Source of the DNA: Myripristis murdjan
Taxonomy: Eukaryota > Chordata > Actinopteri > Holocentriformes > Holocentridae
DNA length: 64,000 nucleotides
Assembly: GCF_902150065.1 (NCBI RefSeq)
Contig: NC_043990.1
Span: 20,574,699-20,638,698, forward strand
Reading direction: 5' to 3'
Below the pieces are notes generated by a model that made no database searches, was not told the origin of the DNA, and was given only the letters and a program-made list of their open reading frames with translations. Both the position numbers and the translations under genes were made by a program. This document shows, piece after piece, positions 13,586-25,780 of the stretch. How positions within the stretch are numbered: position 1 is the first letter of the stretch; every line of letters starts with the position of its first letter.

Positions 13586-15340
13586 GAGAAAGAGATGGGT
13601 CATCAAGTCAAGTTCAGGGAGTGGAGCAGCAACTTGGGACTTTTGGCTGTCAGACATGAACAAAGAGAAAAGAAAAAAAGAGGGACTTTAGCTGAGGCAA
13701 ACAGAGAGAGAAATAACTGAAAACATTTAGGCTGTGAAAGAAACGGCACGCCTGTGTGTCGTGTGTCCTTTCATGAGCTTAAGAAAAGTGAAACGTGAAC
13801 ACAGTCCGAGCCTCGGCAGGCACACACACTCAGGAGGGGAATGGTAGGTGGTCGTATTTCCAGTTCTGCTCCTCAGATGATAAGCCGTGTCGGTGCGCTC
13901 GCTCTGACACAACATGTGTACCCCCGGGAGGCTAAATGCCTGCAGCAACCTCCGAGCCCGTGACATTCAGAAGAAAGCTGAAGATTGTGATTATTTTACT
14001 GTGCTGTGTTGGCCGAGCCAGAAATGTCTCTGTATGTTTTAGTAGAGGTGGTCAACACGTGCATGTGATGTGTGTTCACTAATAAGGTGTGTGAGATGGA
14101 GGCAGCAGGATCCAGTAATCAGACAAGCAGGATTCAGACCAGCAGATCTGATAGTGGCAGTGAAATAATTAATGTCCTCCTCTTTTTTTTTTTTTTTTTT
14201 TTGGCTTGATGACTCACTTTTATACCCTTGGCCTGCTCGGCATGTTATCTTGCACGAGTGTGATGAGTATGGCGCTATCATAATTAGAGAATGTTAGAGG
14301 TTGAGAGAAAGTTCATGAACAGCAATCGCCTACTGACTAGTGGGAGGATAGAACATTCAGCTGAGAAACATGACATTTTTACTGTTTTACACAGCCAGTG
14401 ATACTGCAAACATTTATATTACTCTGAACCAGGGCTGAAGAAAGATCTGGTTTAACCTACAGTGATTCTGAAATAGTCACCCAACATCAACATCCAGTCT
14501 ACATTTTTTTTTTTCTGGAGCCTGTTTATGTCCCAGCTGTGAAGATAAACAATCCTCCACAATTAAAGTTTTAACCCTCTCCCAGTGAGCTGAACTTTTG
14601 ATTGTCTTCCTCCCCCTCTATGCTGTCAGGAACAATTTGGCTTCAACACATTTCAGACTGGAGGACTTTGTTGAAACTTTACTGAGCATACAGACATTGC
14701 TTCTTCTGGACAGCAGTCACCTCTGGTTGTGTCCTCTAAGGCAGCAGCGGTTATGCATGTGGATAGACCCACAATTCAAATCAATAGAATATACGAGAAT
14801 AGCACAGAAATGTGTTTGAGTCACTGTGTACAGTTTCATAATTTTCAAAAAAACAATTGAGAGTAATGGAATGAAATAGAATAGAGTGGAAATGGGCTTG
14901 AGTAACTGTGTCAGCAGGGGGGGGGGGCAATCTATTCTTAATTAAGTCATTTAAGAAAATAAATTGTAATTTATCACCAGTCCTAGTTCAAGGGAATTCA
15001 TGCCAAGTATATTCTTTAACAGCTCAATCTCTAAACAGCTGAAAACAAGTTGACCACCAAACTTTTTTTTATTTTTTTTAACCTTTAAGTTTCTATTCTA
15101 TTCTATTCTTGCAGGAGATGTAATCAATGCACAAAGCCCTTGTTTATCGTACCTCTGTCTTGTGATGAGGTTGATATAATGTCTCAGGGCAGAGTAATAC
15201 TTGGCCAGTTCCTCCGCTGGTGCGTCCTCGCCGGGGTTCTCGGGTTTGACCGGGTATCCTTCTGTCAGGGTGCCCAGGCAGATCAGCGCCCACAACAGGA
15301 ACCCCAGAGTCCCCAGCCAGGTGACCACATTAGGATGCAT
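13115..15340 (-). CDS. npy: Pro-neuropeptide Y (npy, probably npya)
   Basis: Precursor of the secreted neuropeptide Y, which acts on G-protein-coupled Y receptors in appetite and stress circuits. Coding exons on the minus strand are 15340-15153, 13535-13446 and 13136-13115, joined at AG/G, AG/G and AG/A with GT-AG borders, giving 99 residues. Residues 1-28 form the signal peptide ([10 protein letters not shown]...CLGTLTEG). Residues 29-64 are the 36-residue peptide, starting [11 protein letters not shown] and ending LITRQRY. GKR follows, giving the amidation glycine and dibasic cleavage site. The rest is the C-flanking peptide ([10 protein letters not shown]...YDPSLW). Length and exon structure match other NPY genes; the start codon directly follows the acceptor. 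Microsatellites lie in the last intron (13189-13223, 13391-13419). The CPON tail resembles sea-bass type NPY as I remember it, supporting a percomorph source. The a-copy label rests on synteny. Confidence 0.97.
13189..13223. repeat. (AC)n microsatellite in last npy intron
   Basis: Pure AC run within the intron between the last two npy coding exons; a second AC run lies at 13391-13419 in the same intron, only about 25 bases from the donor of the preceding exon. Confidence 0.95.
13551..13580. repeat. (AG)n run beside an npy splice acceptor
   Basis: AG dinucleotide tract on the plus strand. Read on the minus strand it is a CT tract just upstream of the acceptor of the second npy coding exon, so it forms or extends the polypyrimidine tract. 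Confidence 0.85.
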
Positions 15341-15831
15341 CTGACGGCACAGGGAACAAATCCCTGTGAGGCCATGCCACACCACTGGGCATGGTTTTCC
15401 CCCCTCACTGCTTTTAATTTCACTTAGCTCTATGGAAAACAGCAGAATTCTGTAATTTACATATTTATTTGCCCAGTATTTCACCTTCTGGTGCGCTATG
15501 GTGACACATACAAATGCAGCTGAGCATATTCCAGTTGCCTGATGTAAACTTTGCCCTTGGTCAGAGTTTAGAAAAAAAAATCAATAAAATAAAATAAATG
15601 ATATAATAATAAAATCACCATAACCACACTAAACTTTTTTTCTCTTGTGCTGAGCCTTCAAACATATCAGTGATATAATTTAACTAGTTAAGAAAAAAAA
15701 ATCCTTTGGAGACAACCTACAGCCAATCCCCCAAAAGGCAGGTTGGAGAGGCTTTCAACTTAAATAAAGTCTGAAGACTCTTTCCGTGTTCCTTGGTTTG
15801 GCTTCAGTCAGTCAAATAGCAAGGTACTCAC

Positions 15832-15885
15832 ATTCAGTGGAGGGTTTGACTTGTATCTGCGCGGTGTCCTCAGGCGGCTGCTCTG
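15832..15885 (-). other. npy: npy 5' non-coding exon 1
   Basis: On the minus strand a consensus donor follows position 15832 (ctgaat/gtgagtac). A TATA box sits at 15913-15918, which would place the transcription start about 30 bases inside, near 15885. NPY genes classically have a short untranslated first exon followed by an intron and then the ATG exon; the spacing here (about 490 bases to the coding exon) fits that. The 5' limit is predicted from TATA spacing only. Confidence 0.7.
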
Positions 15886-15912
15886 CTGCTGAGCGCTCCG
15901 TGCGCGCCGGGC

Positions 15913-15918
15913 TTTATA
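15913..15918 (-). promoter_or_regulatory. npy TATA box
   Basis: TATAAA on the minus strand within gatataaagcccggcgcgc, embedded in a short GC-rich, CpG-containing region. It is positioned as expected for the untranslated npy exon 1. Confidence 0.75.
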
Positions 15919-15982
15919 TCTGTGTGCGCCAGACGCGCTGCGCAAGACGAGTCAGAGATGCGCTCCGCTCACTGCGAGACTT

Positions 15983-16013
<31 letters not shown>

Positions 16014-16119
16014 CTCCATGTGCGCGTCACTAGTGATGCTGTCATCGCCTTGTTTTTAAAACATGTTTTCAGTCGTATTAAAGACCTTACAATAACACAG
16101 CAAACTAAAAATAGATGAA

Positions 16120-16547
16120 GTCTTGTTGAGATGCTTTGTTTCCAGTGAAGAAAGGTTGGGAATTAAAATTTTAATTAAGCGGTTCAATCCCACTATTGCA
16201 CTTCTGTGATAAATTTTAAAAGCATATTATCCAAATGGCAAAAGCCCCTAGGAGGAAAATAATATGAATATTGCTGCGATGCTATAGGAGAAATTGCAAT
16301 AAGGCCATTAAAAAGTCACTGCTGAGTAGGCTACCTTACACTACAAGTCCCCATAAGGATAGAACTGAATTATTATGGTGTTTTATGGTGAATGGATTTA
16401 CTTTCAATGCATATCAATTTACTGTGGCAATTTGATATGCAGAGAAAACAAAGACCATGCTAATACAACCTAATTCCCCAAGGACTTACATACGGTATTA
16501 TTGGTTTGATGTAGTGCAGAACCAACCGTGTTATCAATAATGTAACG

Positions 16548-16585
<38 letters not shown>

Positions 16586-16706
16586 ACATTTGTCTGTGCA
16601 ACTCTCAAAAACACACACTCTTTATTCACAGATACAGACGCAAAAAAGCACACAGATGCACCAACACACAGGTCAGACAAACAGACTGACACAGACAAAC
16701 ATGTAT

Positions 16707-16754
<48 letters not shown>

Positions 16755-17044
16755 ACATTTGTGATGTTTCTGGTCTTTCTGAGTCGTGTGTGTGAGGAAG
16801 GGGGTAAGAAAATAACTCACAATTAAGTAGTGATTCTTCTTTGTATGCATGCATGTGACATTAATAATCCCGTCTAAAATGATAAAAGAATAACCTGCAA
16901 TAGGAAGCAGAAATGTAACGCAGTTAACCAACTTCAAATGAGGCTCCTGCAGGCGTTCTTGTTATTCAGATGAAGCTCATATGACGTCACCTTGAGCGAG
17001 CTGCAATAAAAGGAGTTCAAACAGACTCATATGTTCATGAACAG

Positions 17045-17083
<39 letters not shown>

Positions 17084-17600
17084 AGCAGGGTTTGATTCAA
17101 TCAGTCCACTAATTTTGCTTCAGTTCATTCCATCAGATGGCAAAGGGAGACTGGGACACTCAACATGAACAAAACACCCTAAATCTGAATATGTCATTAA
17201 GACAAGTCAGCCAAACATCAGCCCAGAAGAGCCCCATCTCTCAGAAACCCTCTTAATAAGAACACCTCAAATAGCGCTTCAATTGAAGTTTATCTGTATC
17301 ACCAAGTGCTTCATTTAACTCCCATTCAGAATCCTTTTGTATATCAGCCTCTCCGTTCACAGGCATATAATCTATCAAAATCAGAATTCTTCACTGGTGC
17401 TGTGTTTTTTTCTTCACGTTATGCAGAGGATGTGCTAAGGGCTTTTTGTATAACAGGATGCCATGGAGGAGATGAGGAATGAGGCACAAGTGAGAGAAAG
17501 TAGAGGAAAGAGTCATGACCGAATCATGATGATCACAGAATTATAACCTCTCTTCCTCTTCATGGGATACATTCACACCCAGAGGCTTGGTTCAAAAGGT
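16120..17600. other. npy 5' flank, non-coding
   Basis: AT-rich DNA with CA tracts at 16550-16580 and 16710-16749, long poly-T at 17051-17081 and a CRE-like site at 16982-16989. No exon is recognised. Confidence 0.5.
16982..16989. promoter_or_regulatory. CRE-like palindrome upstream of npy
   Basis: Perfect TGACGTCA, about 1.07 kb upstream of the npy TATA box. CREB-family proteins bind this octamer, and NPY genes are known to respond to cAMP. Downstream on the plus strand lies caataaaagg, so a minor plus-strand promoter is an alternative reading. Confidence 0.4.
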
Positions 17601-17939
17601 ACCCCACTTCTTGTGAAGCAAAAAAAAAAAAAAAAAAAAAAAAAAGCTCACTACTCTGCAGAATGAGTCACATACAAACACAGCAGATGTATAAAGCGTG
17701 CCGGCGGAGTTGAGAGGTCACTTGCTGTCCAAATGTTCAAATGGGAAACGTGGCTTTGAGCGTTGCATGATGGTTGGAGCCAAATACAACGGCTCAAGCA
17801 TCTTACACACAGGTGACCTCCTGGGGTTCTGCAGAACTTTACATTTTACCAAGAATAAAGAGATAAACACAAAGCATCCATTCTGTGGTGAGGAGGGTGA
17901 GGAGTCAGATGTTGGCGAGGTTAATTCAAGCTAACGGGT

Positions 17940-18632
17940 TTGACGAGTCTGCTGCATAGCTCACTTTTCAAGTCATCAAAATCTCACAGCAGGTGAGCAG
18001 AGGCTGATGCTTTTGTCAGCTAAAAGCAAGAAGATGAAGATACAGGGGGGGTGTGATCACCAAGACTGGACAAAATCAGAGAGGAGAAACATCACCGCAT
18101 CACCTGATCTGACAAATCCTGGTTTCTGCTGCACTGTGATAATGTCAGGGTCGGAATTTGGCAAAAGCAGCATGAATCCACAGATCCATCCTGCCTGGTG
18201 TCAACAGCACAGGCTGCATATGGTGTCATGATGTGGGAAAGTTTGCTAAGTACACATTAGAGCCCTTTATGACCAAATGAGCAATGTTTCAATACCACAC
18301 CAGGAGCAGGACTGTGCACACATCTAGCAGGATAATGCATCGTTCCCTCAAAACAGCTCCAAGACGACATGACAGTGACTTTGGCTTTGGCTTTAACGGC
18401 GTGTGGAAGTCTCTAGATACAAAGCTAACAGAGCTCTCCTGGGATGAGGTGGCACAGGATGTTTGCAGCATTAATGTGCCTTTGGAAAATCTACAGGAAC
18501 CAACATGGACTAAGATTTCCTCATGTTTCCAGCACATTGGTGAATGCAGAGCTTTGGAAAATAAAGGCTGCTCTGGAGGTAAAAGGGACTCCTACCCAGT
18601 ATTTTTACCTAATAAAGTGGCCATTGAGCATA
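17940..18632 (+). mobile_element. Tc1/mariner-type transposon, decayed and 5' truncated
   Basis: Plus-strand segments match, as I recall them, the transposase of a widespread fish Tc1-like family: ctgtcagctaaaagcaag near 18015, tttctgctgcactgtgataa near 18123, agcatgaatccacagatcc near 18170, and a DD34E C-terminal end with tttccagcacattg. The 3' end reads tttttacctaataaagtggc, the characteristic terminus. The open frame is interrupted: pieces lie in different frames (18007-18231, 18284-18676, 18444-18668). The usual 5' inverted repeat was not found. Old, non-functional copy. Confidence 0.75.
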
Positions 18633-18724
18633 TACATATACATACAAGACATTATCCTCTCTGGCTAATGCTGTAGATTAGTGATAAAAATAAATAAATA
18701 AATAAAATAAATTTAAAAAATTGT

Positions 18725-18885
18725 TCCCACATAGCAAGAAGGTCCTTGTTTTTAACATTGGCCCTTGTCCTTGGTGTGGAGTTTGAATATTCTCCCTCCA
18801 AAAGACATACCTGTCAGGCGAACAGGACACTCTAAACTGCCCATAGGTATGAATGTGAGTGTGTTTCTCGACATGCTGCACTTAG
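18725..18885. repeat. Fragment of a common fish dispersed repeat
   Basis: The phrases gtggagtttgaatattctcc, ccaaaagacatacctgtcagg and actctaaactgcccataggt correspond to a very frequent teleost interspersed repeat whose consensus contains tggagtttgcatgttctccc and gactctaaattgcccgtagg. The copy is truncated on both sides, begins beside an (AAAT)n run at 18690-18712 and has no coding capacity. Confidence 0.6.
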
Positions 18886-21200
18886 CTATGATTTCCAACT
18901 ATATAAACAGCATGTATCTGATCCTGGTTAGTGAGGCAGTCAATTGTTTACAGTGATTATATTCCATCTGATAATGATATTGTTGTTCAAAAATGCTACA
19001 GGCAGTGTCCTTAGGTGAATGTAATACAAAAACAAACACACAGAGAAACAAACAAACAAAAAATATGTTTGTGTGCCATTTCATTTTATGCAGAATGACC
19101 TCTGTACTAAATGCTGTAATTGTCCTCCCGATGATTGGAGTATCAGTGTTTCACAGAACAAGCTGTTTAAATATAACTATGTCCCTTTTCCCTCTCCCTC
19201 ATCTGCCTCCTGGTTAGGACAATAACTTCCCTCTCAAGGTTTGCGCAAATGAAAAAACCTGTAATTTGCCTGTGCCTGCCTGTGTTTAGAGCGTGCAAAA
19301 GTGTAAAAGAAAATCCTGACAAGCCGGGTGTCCAAATCCCCTCTCACAGGGCAGATGCATGCAGACGGATTGAGAGGAGAAGTGACAAAGGCTAAATCTG
19401 TTCCTGCTTTGGAGCTTTCGTGGCTATTATACATCTTTTTACACACAACTCTGACAGTAAAATTGCTGCTTTTGATTGTGCTGTTGTCCTGCGGTGACAG
19501 AGTGTTGGCTCTGGTGAGCAAACACTGCTATTACTTGGATAGGGCACAGGCAGCCCCCTGACTTCGGCTGCTGGTTGTGAGTGAAGGTGATCTGAACCAA
19601 ATGCTCTCGATTTCAGGCCGATACTGTCACGTTTAATCTGCATTGCAACATTACTGGGAAATACTTTGCAGGCAGCAAGCTGATAAAAAGTTACATTAAC
19701 CGAAATGATGACTAAATTGTCATTGAGCAAAAAAAAAAAAAAAAGGATCGATTTCAAAGCACAGTACATGCTCTTATATTGATGCCTGTTCTTGGTGGAT
19801 TCAGTGTCAGTTTGTTTGTTTTTTTGGGGGGGTGGTTTTGTTGTTTACAAAGAAATTATGCACTATATCATTAAAAAAAAAACTAATTTGGTTACTGTCT
19901 TTCAGTCTGAGCTGTTATCAACTCAATACTTTCCTAATTGACAGCCTTTGCGAGCAATTATTGAACCAAAATAACATCAGAGAGCGCAAGATTCTCTCCA
20001 TTCTTATTTCATTCAGAATAAGTACAACACTAACAGTTCATCGACTAGGAAACTGCAAGACATTAATGTCCTTAGTTACTCCCTCATGCATACAATTTCT
20101 GTCACACTAATTAAGTCCCCATGCTGGAAACGGCCACTCTTTTAAGTCTCTGTCTGTTAATTTACCTGAGTCTATCTCTCCTCCTCAGTGCTCCTCTCTG
20201 TCTCTCTGGGTGTATGTGCAAGTGACTGTGAGTGTGTGTGTGTGTGTGTGTGTCCATGTGTAGGCGGATGTGCGGCTGTGGTTGTGGCACATCTGTCCCT
20301 GGTTTAAAAGCACCTCACACATCACATGTCATGCGAAAGTTCGTAGAAGGTGTTTTGATTGACAGATGGGGAATTGCACAGAGGGTCAGGGCCGAGCCGA
20401 GACGCGGTGCCTCGGCTCAGGTGTGACCTGGAGGTCAGGGAGCGCGAGCCACCAGGGACTGCGATATTACGGAACCCGCTCAAAGTTGTCGACCCATCAG
20501 GCTGCACCGCACTTGCTTTTAATAAATGTTGTTACAGGTTAGATGTGAGGCCACGGTAGTTTCTCTGAGGCAGGGAGCGTGTTTGTCACATTTAATGATG
20601 AGTTTGTGAGAATGGTAGGTGTGTTTCAATCCATATTTAAATACATAAATTAAAGCAATATTGTATTTTTTTTTTTTTTCATTTCAAGTGCAATTCATCA
20701 TCCAAAGTTTTATGTATTGATTTGGAGAAAAGTATCTGCACAATATAAAGGTGTCTATAGGTGTCTCGGTATCTCCACAATATTAAGGTGTCTATGTGCG
20801 AAAGTTATCCAAGGACTTACTGCTGTAAAAATTCCTGTTTTAATTTTGTACTCACCTCTCACACATGTAAATGTTAATCCCTGCATGTTTTCAGAAACCA
20901 TAATGTTCATTGAGGAATAAGTGTATTTGAACACAGCAATAACAGCAACAGTAATCAAGGAAAAAGAATATTAAGATGTCGTAATCAGCTGCTCAGGTTC
21001 AATGTTTAAAATTTAACCTGTTGCCATTCCTGCTCTTTCGTCAGACCCTTTCAGGAGGAAATACATTTTTAATAGTAGATGCCAAATAGATCATACATCA
21101 TCTGAAAGAAGAGAAGCTGAAGATTGATTTGAGATGCAGCTCAGCACTCTATTATGGTCATAAATTTATACTAAGCTTTGTGTTTTGGTTAGGTGCCCAT

Positions 21201-21235
<35 letters not shown>

Positions 21236-21440
21236 GTATATGATAAACATACAAGTTGCTGCAGCCATTTGGGGTTGATATCATTTGTTACACAGATTTG
21301 GTGCAAACGTTAACCATATTTGACCATTTGAGAATTGATTAAAAAAAAAAAAAGTCTAAAATCCCTCAAAAATATTGTATAAGGACACCAAAATCTTGAG
21401 GACCACAAGAGAAAAATTCATGTTGTGATTTGAAAACATT
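18886..21440. other. Non-coding interval
   Basis: No exon is recognised. It holds poly-A/T runs (19729-19744, 20668-20680, 21203-21232), a GT tract near 20230-20252 and a GC-richer patch at 20340-20500. The patch 19930-20120 has several homeodomain-style TAATTA/AATTATT words. Function cannot be judged from one genome. Confidence 0.45.
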
Positions 21441-21449
21441 TGACATTTG

Positions 21450-21935
21450 GAGATTACTATAAGACTTGCATATTTTGGCAATTGGATGTTAAATATTCTG
21501 TTCTGCAAGTTGCCCAGTTTATGCAAGTCCAAGACTGTTTAGGCCCCACTCTGCACAAACACACCATTTTACAACAGGCCAAAAGAACATGTGCACTGCA
21601 GGCAGAAATCTCCATTGGATTGGCATAATGTGGGTATGTCTGCAAAGGGGAGACCGGTGGGTACTCAGACAGCCTGTTTGTCATTCACATATCTAGAGGT
21701 CAGAGGTCAAGGGATCTCTTTGAAAATGGCCATGCCAGTTTCTCCTCTCTAAAGTTCAGCCAAACTTTGGAGTGATATTTTGTCCCCCTGGCTTACAACC
21801 TAGCCTAACATGCTTAGTAGCAATAGATTCGTCAGATCTTTTCATGCAGTATAATGGTATTGTCACTCCAGCTCTAACTCACTACAGCCTCCATGACGTT
21901 AAGGGCGTGTTGCTTCTGAAGAGTACATGTGGCAG
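21450..21935. repeat. Teleost dispersed repeat, about 0.5 kb
   Basis: The text gtctgcaaaggggagac, tcacatatctagaggtcagag, gaaaatggccatgccag and ctaacatgcttagtagcaat matches a frequent fish repeat whose consensus I remember as tctgcaaaggggagactcgt...tgaggtcagaggtcaaggg...gaaaatggccatgccagttt. The copy lacks the gttaaa-rich terminal portion usually seen. Element class is uncertain; probably a non-autonomous DNA element. Confidence 0.6.
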
Positions 21936-22675
21936 GGACTGGGTTCAACATTTTACCACCACACTAGACACATGCATGACTGAACTGGAGCCTGATAAAA
22001 TGGAAAGGTGATGCAAGATTTCACAGGGTCCGTTAATTGCATTAAAAGGCATTTAAATGCATCCGTTCCCAAGAGTGTGCTGAATTCATGAAGGATACAT
22101 TTTTCCCCACATGGCTGTCAATCTGCCATGGAGTGTGTTCAAACATTTATTCTACAAATGAAAGGCATTGTCTCCTTATCCCTTTTTCTTATCTTGGCCA
22201 AGTGTTTTTGGTGGTCCTGCAGTGAGATAGGAGGCTTACTGGATGACAGCGAGGGATGGGCACACAGGCCAAATGACAGGCTGCCAATCCACAAGCTCAG
22301 TTCACTGATGCCAGCCGATGCCACCGGCCTCCGTAAACCCTTATCGCTTTGTTTTGACAGAACTCTGCTGGTTCTCATTTTAATTCCCTGGCCGCTCCAC
22401 TTTGCCTCTCCAGCTGTTTTCGTTTTTTCCCCTGCACACCTCTCTTGGTCGATCCCGTGCCTTTGATTCTGGGCCTCTCTACTGGTTCTATGTTTTCCCT
22501 CCTTTATTTCACTCATGTCCTCAGGCATCCCATATAATGCTCTCATTTATGATTTGAAGTGCCCTTATTCAATCAGTGTTTGTGCAGCAAGGAGAGTTCA
22601 TCACCAAGGAGACGGGATCAAAAATATGCAGATGTTTCCAGCATCTTTTTCTTTTTTGGGGGGCCTTTTATGGCT

Positions 22676-22708
<33 letters not shown>

Positions 22709-23688
22709 ATAAGCGTGTGAATGTTTTGTTCAAACACAACACACATTTTTGTTGGCAGTTATTGATTGAACACAGTTATACAACATTGCTCTCCCAAAGT
22801 TATGCCGGGGCTTTGTGTAAAAGCCAAATCCATTTCTCATGATTCCCTCTCCATTCTGACCCCCTTCAAACATTCATCAGACATAGGAGGGGATCGAAGA
22901 ACACGCAGCCTCTGAAATTTCAGCATCATCGGTTTCCTGGTGTTTCCATCACAAAAGCAAAAGCAAACACAACATGTCCAAAGCATCAAAGTTATAGGAT
23001 TGTGCTGAAGTTTTAGGGGTTGTGAGGACTTTCATGTGTTTGTAAAAAAGACTGCATATTTTGTTTGCGCAAGCTCTGCCTCAAACTGAGAAAATGAGCA
23101 AACTCTCCACCTGGCAACCAGAAGAGGACATGTGTGCTAAAGTGGAAGACAGAAACCATAAAAATCAGATCTGAGGACTTTTGTAAATATCTCAAAAAGG
23201 CAAAAAGGCAAAATATGGGACTGAAGACATTCTCAAGTCAATCAAATAAGCTCTTAATGTGAAGACACCATGACAAGTTGAAAATGAGCTTAATTTTCTA
23301 GACATATATGAACCAGAAATGTGCTTATTACCACATAAAACCACCCTGGTTACTGACACCATGTCCTCAATCTCTCACACATAGTCAGTGGAGAGGTTAA
23401 GTTTTCAACCTCTGGCAAAGATTTGTTCACATGCGCTCTATCCTAAGAATAGCATAAAAAATATGTTTTGAGGAGGATTAGAGTTAGCTGTGTAATATCT
23501 CACTCATGCTATTTTTTTCAAATGCATTCATTTCTTTTTGTTTGTTCTTTTTTTTTTCGTTTTCCAAGTTCAAGTGAGCTGTCACTTTCATGTCTCCCTG
23601 CACCTCTCCATCTTTACAACCTCCCTCAATGCCACCTCTCTCTTTATCTTTGGGGAAATTAGGAAGCTGTGTGTTCCTCACCAGTTAA

Positions 23689-23761
<73 letters not shown>

Positions 23762-25670
23762 TACCGTACCTGCCACTGGGGTAATTAAGTGTTTCCTGGC
23801 GCAATAATTGCCAATCTAATCTTCTGTGTTTGCGTCCTGATTTGTGGTGATGGGTCTGTCAGTCAAGTTGGGTGTAGTTCCCTTGGCAATAAGGGAACTG
23901 AAATAGTATTTTCCTTCAACCAATGACCAAAGTAAATTACCTCCTAAATTGTGTTGCTATGGTGAGGCAATTACCCTAAACACAGCATGTGCCACACTAA
24001 TGTGTCAGGCTGTTACCACTCAAATTAGTTGGGTTTTCTCTCTCTTTCTTTCTTTGTTTACCCCCTGTTACAAAAATTCTCAAGGGGAAAGTGGTGAGTA
24101 CAGGTCAAGTGTTGTTTAAGGATGTTTGACTTTACAAATGGGCACAACGCTTGTGTCTCTGTAAACACAGCACTAGAGAGACACAATTGGGTTCATGCAT
24201 GTTTAGTGCGTAAGTGTGACTCCAAAGGTGCACATGCACACGTCTACCTGTGCTGTATGTATGTTGTGGTCGACATGACGCCACCATCACCGTGCACACA
24301 CACTCAATCTGAAGTGTCAGCTTTCAAATAGCATCCTTTCCACTGGCTTCCTCTTCGGTACGTGGCAGCAGAGACCCAGGTGCAGCCACGCCATCCCTCA
24401 GGCGTTCTCTCCTTTCCCTCCAGAACACCTGTTCAGCACACACAAACACAAGCACACACACATACACACACACACCTCCTCCATTATGACACAGGCGACA
24501 TGAGACGCACTGGCCGGTGCATTTAGCAATGTGGATGGTGATCCAGTGCGACTCGGCCCCAAGGTGGGGGGAACATTTGAGTGGGAGTGAATCCCCATTT
24601 ATATCCCTTTTAATTGTATTTCTCAGTTAAAGATGTTTGAAAGTGGGCCGCCTGTGGAGAAAACATGACCTGTTTCATTCTCCATTCTGTGTGCGGATTA
24701 AATCAGTTCTCATCACCGCTGATCTGCCATGAGGAATGGGATTAATCAATCGGAAACAATGCATCTTTCTGCAAATTAAAACCTGCTCTCATCACTGAAC
24801 ACGTAGCTCCATGGTTCTGCTCTCATTTTGGTATCATGCTGAGTGGGTGGCATTCTCTCCACAACAGTACAACATACAAACCTCAGAGTTGCAAACTGAC
24901 CATTTAATGAGACAAGCATCAAGATGGAAATATGAGGCAGTCATAAAAATGAAGCAGTAGTGAGTATGCACTGGAAGCTGTTTGTTGACAGATGGAATAC
25001 AAATCTGATTCCATAAGGCACGGCACAATATATATGACTACATGGTTTATGTTATGAGTAAGGTTTGACCTAGTGCTTCAAAATAACCCAGATTTTGCAT
25101 TTTGTATATATGTCTGGATGCATATGTGGTTTTATTTTAGCACACAGCATTGACCTACAATGTAGAACACAACCGAGACGTCTCTTGACCTATATGTCCT
25201 TATATAGCTTCTCATTGATACACTCAATCCAATTATTATTTCCCTTTGAGTGAGTTTGAAATTAAGGGCGAGCTCTATGGTTTGTTCTGGTTATGTACTG
25301 TAGAGGAGGGAAAAACAGCATTAAAGCTCAAATTGAAATCTCTGACTGAATCAATATATTGTCAGGTTTTTATCACTGTTTACTTGTTGGTGACCACTGC
25401 TGATAGGACTGAGTTGCTACTTTGCTGGCAAGCTCAACAGGGAGCGATTACGGGAGATTTCACCTGAAGAAAAAAGAGGCATTTGTGGCTGAGCAATAAT
25501 CAGAACAGCTGTCCAAACGTGAGACAGGTTTATAGTATTACAGAACAAAAGCATATTATGATTGTTGCGAATTCCTTGAAATGGCAAATCTCATCCGTCC
25601 ATAAATTTGACGAATGTTGGTTGGATGTGATAAGTTTGCTGGATGATCCGTAGGCACTTTGGTGGAAGAT
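21936..25670. other. Gene-poor interval, possible regulatory DNA
   Basis: No exon is recognised. Contents include a (TTTA)n run at 22681-22709 and a long GT microsatellite at 23692-23759. Two unique blocks of mixed composition, 23775-24010 and 24590-24800, are rich in TAATT/ATTA and CCAAT words. stk31, expected between npy and fam221a, is not seen. Confidence 0.5.
23692..23759. repeat. (GT)n microsatellite, 68 bases
   Basis: Uninterrupted GT run, one of the longest in the window. Confidence 0.95.
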
Positions 25671-25675
25671 GCACT

Positions 25676-25780
25676 TCAGTGTTTGTGGGACGTCTTACTC
25701 AGGACAGAGCTGGATGCTTTAGCGGAGCTTCGGCTGACCCTTGATGCTGAGCCTTCCGGCCTAGCAGCCATTTTCCGAGC
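25676..25780 (-). CDS. Candidate terminal coding exon, minus strand (unassigned)
   Basis: On the minus strand a strong pyrimidine-rich acceptor (ctctgctccgtctttttcag) is directly repeated as ctttttcag. It is followed by an open frame ARKMAARPEGSASRV...SVLSKTSHKH and a stop at 25676-25678. With the upstream acceptor the exon starts at 25789 and adds LFQ. The basic, serine-rich tail could be the last exon of fam221a, whose human C-terminus is also a lysine-rich tail, or a relic of another minus-strand gene such as stk31. A phase-0 acceptor does not join fam221a exon 5 (phase 1) directly, so at least one more exon would be needed. An AATAAA on the minus strand lies at about 25131-25136. Possibly chance. 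Confidence 0.3.
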   Translation of the reverse strand, partial: ARKMAARPEGSASRVSRSSAKASSSVLSKTSHKH

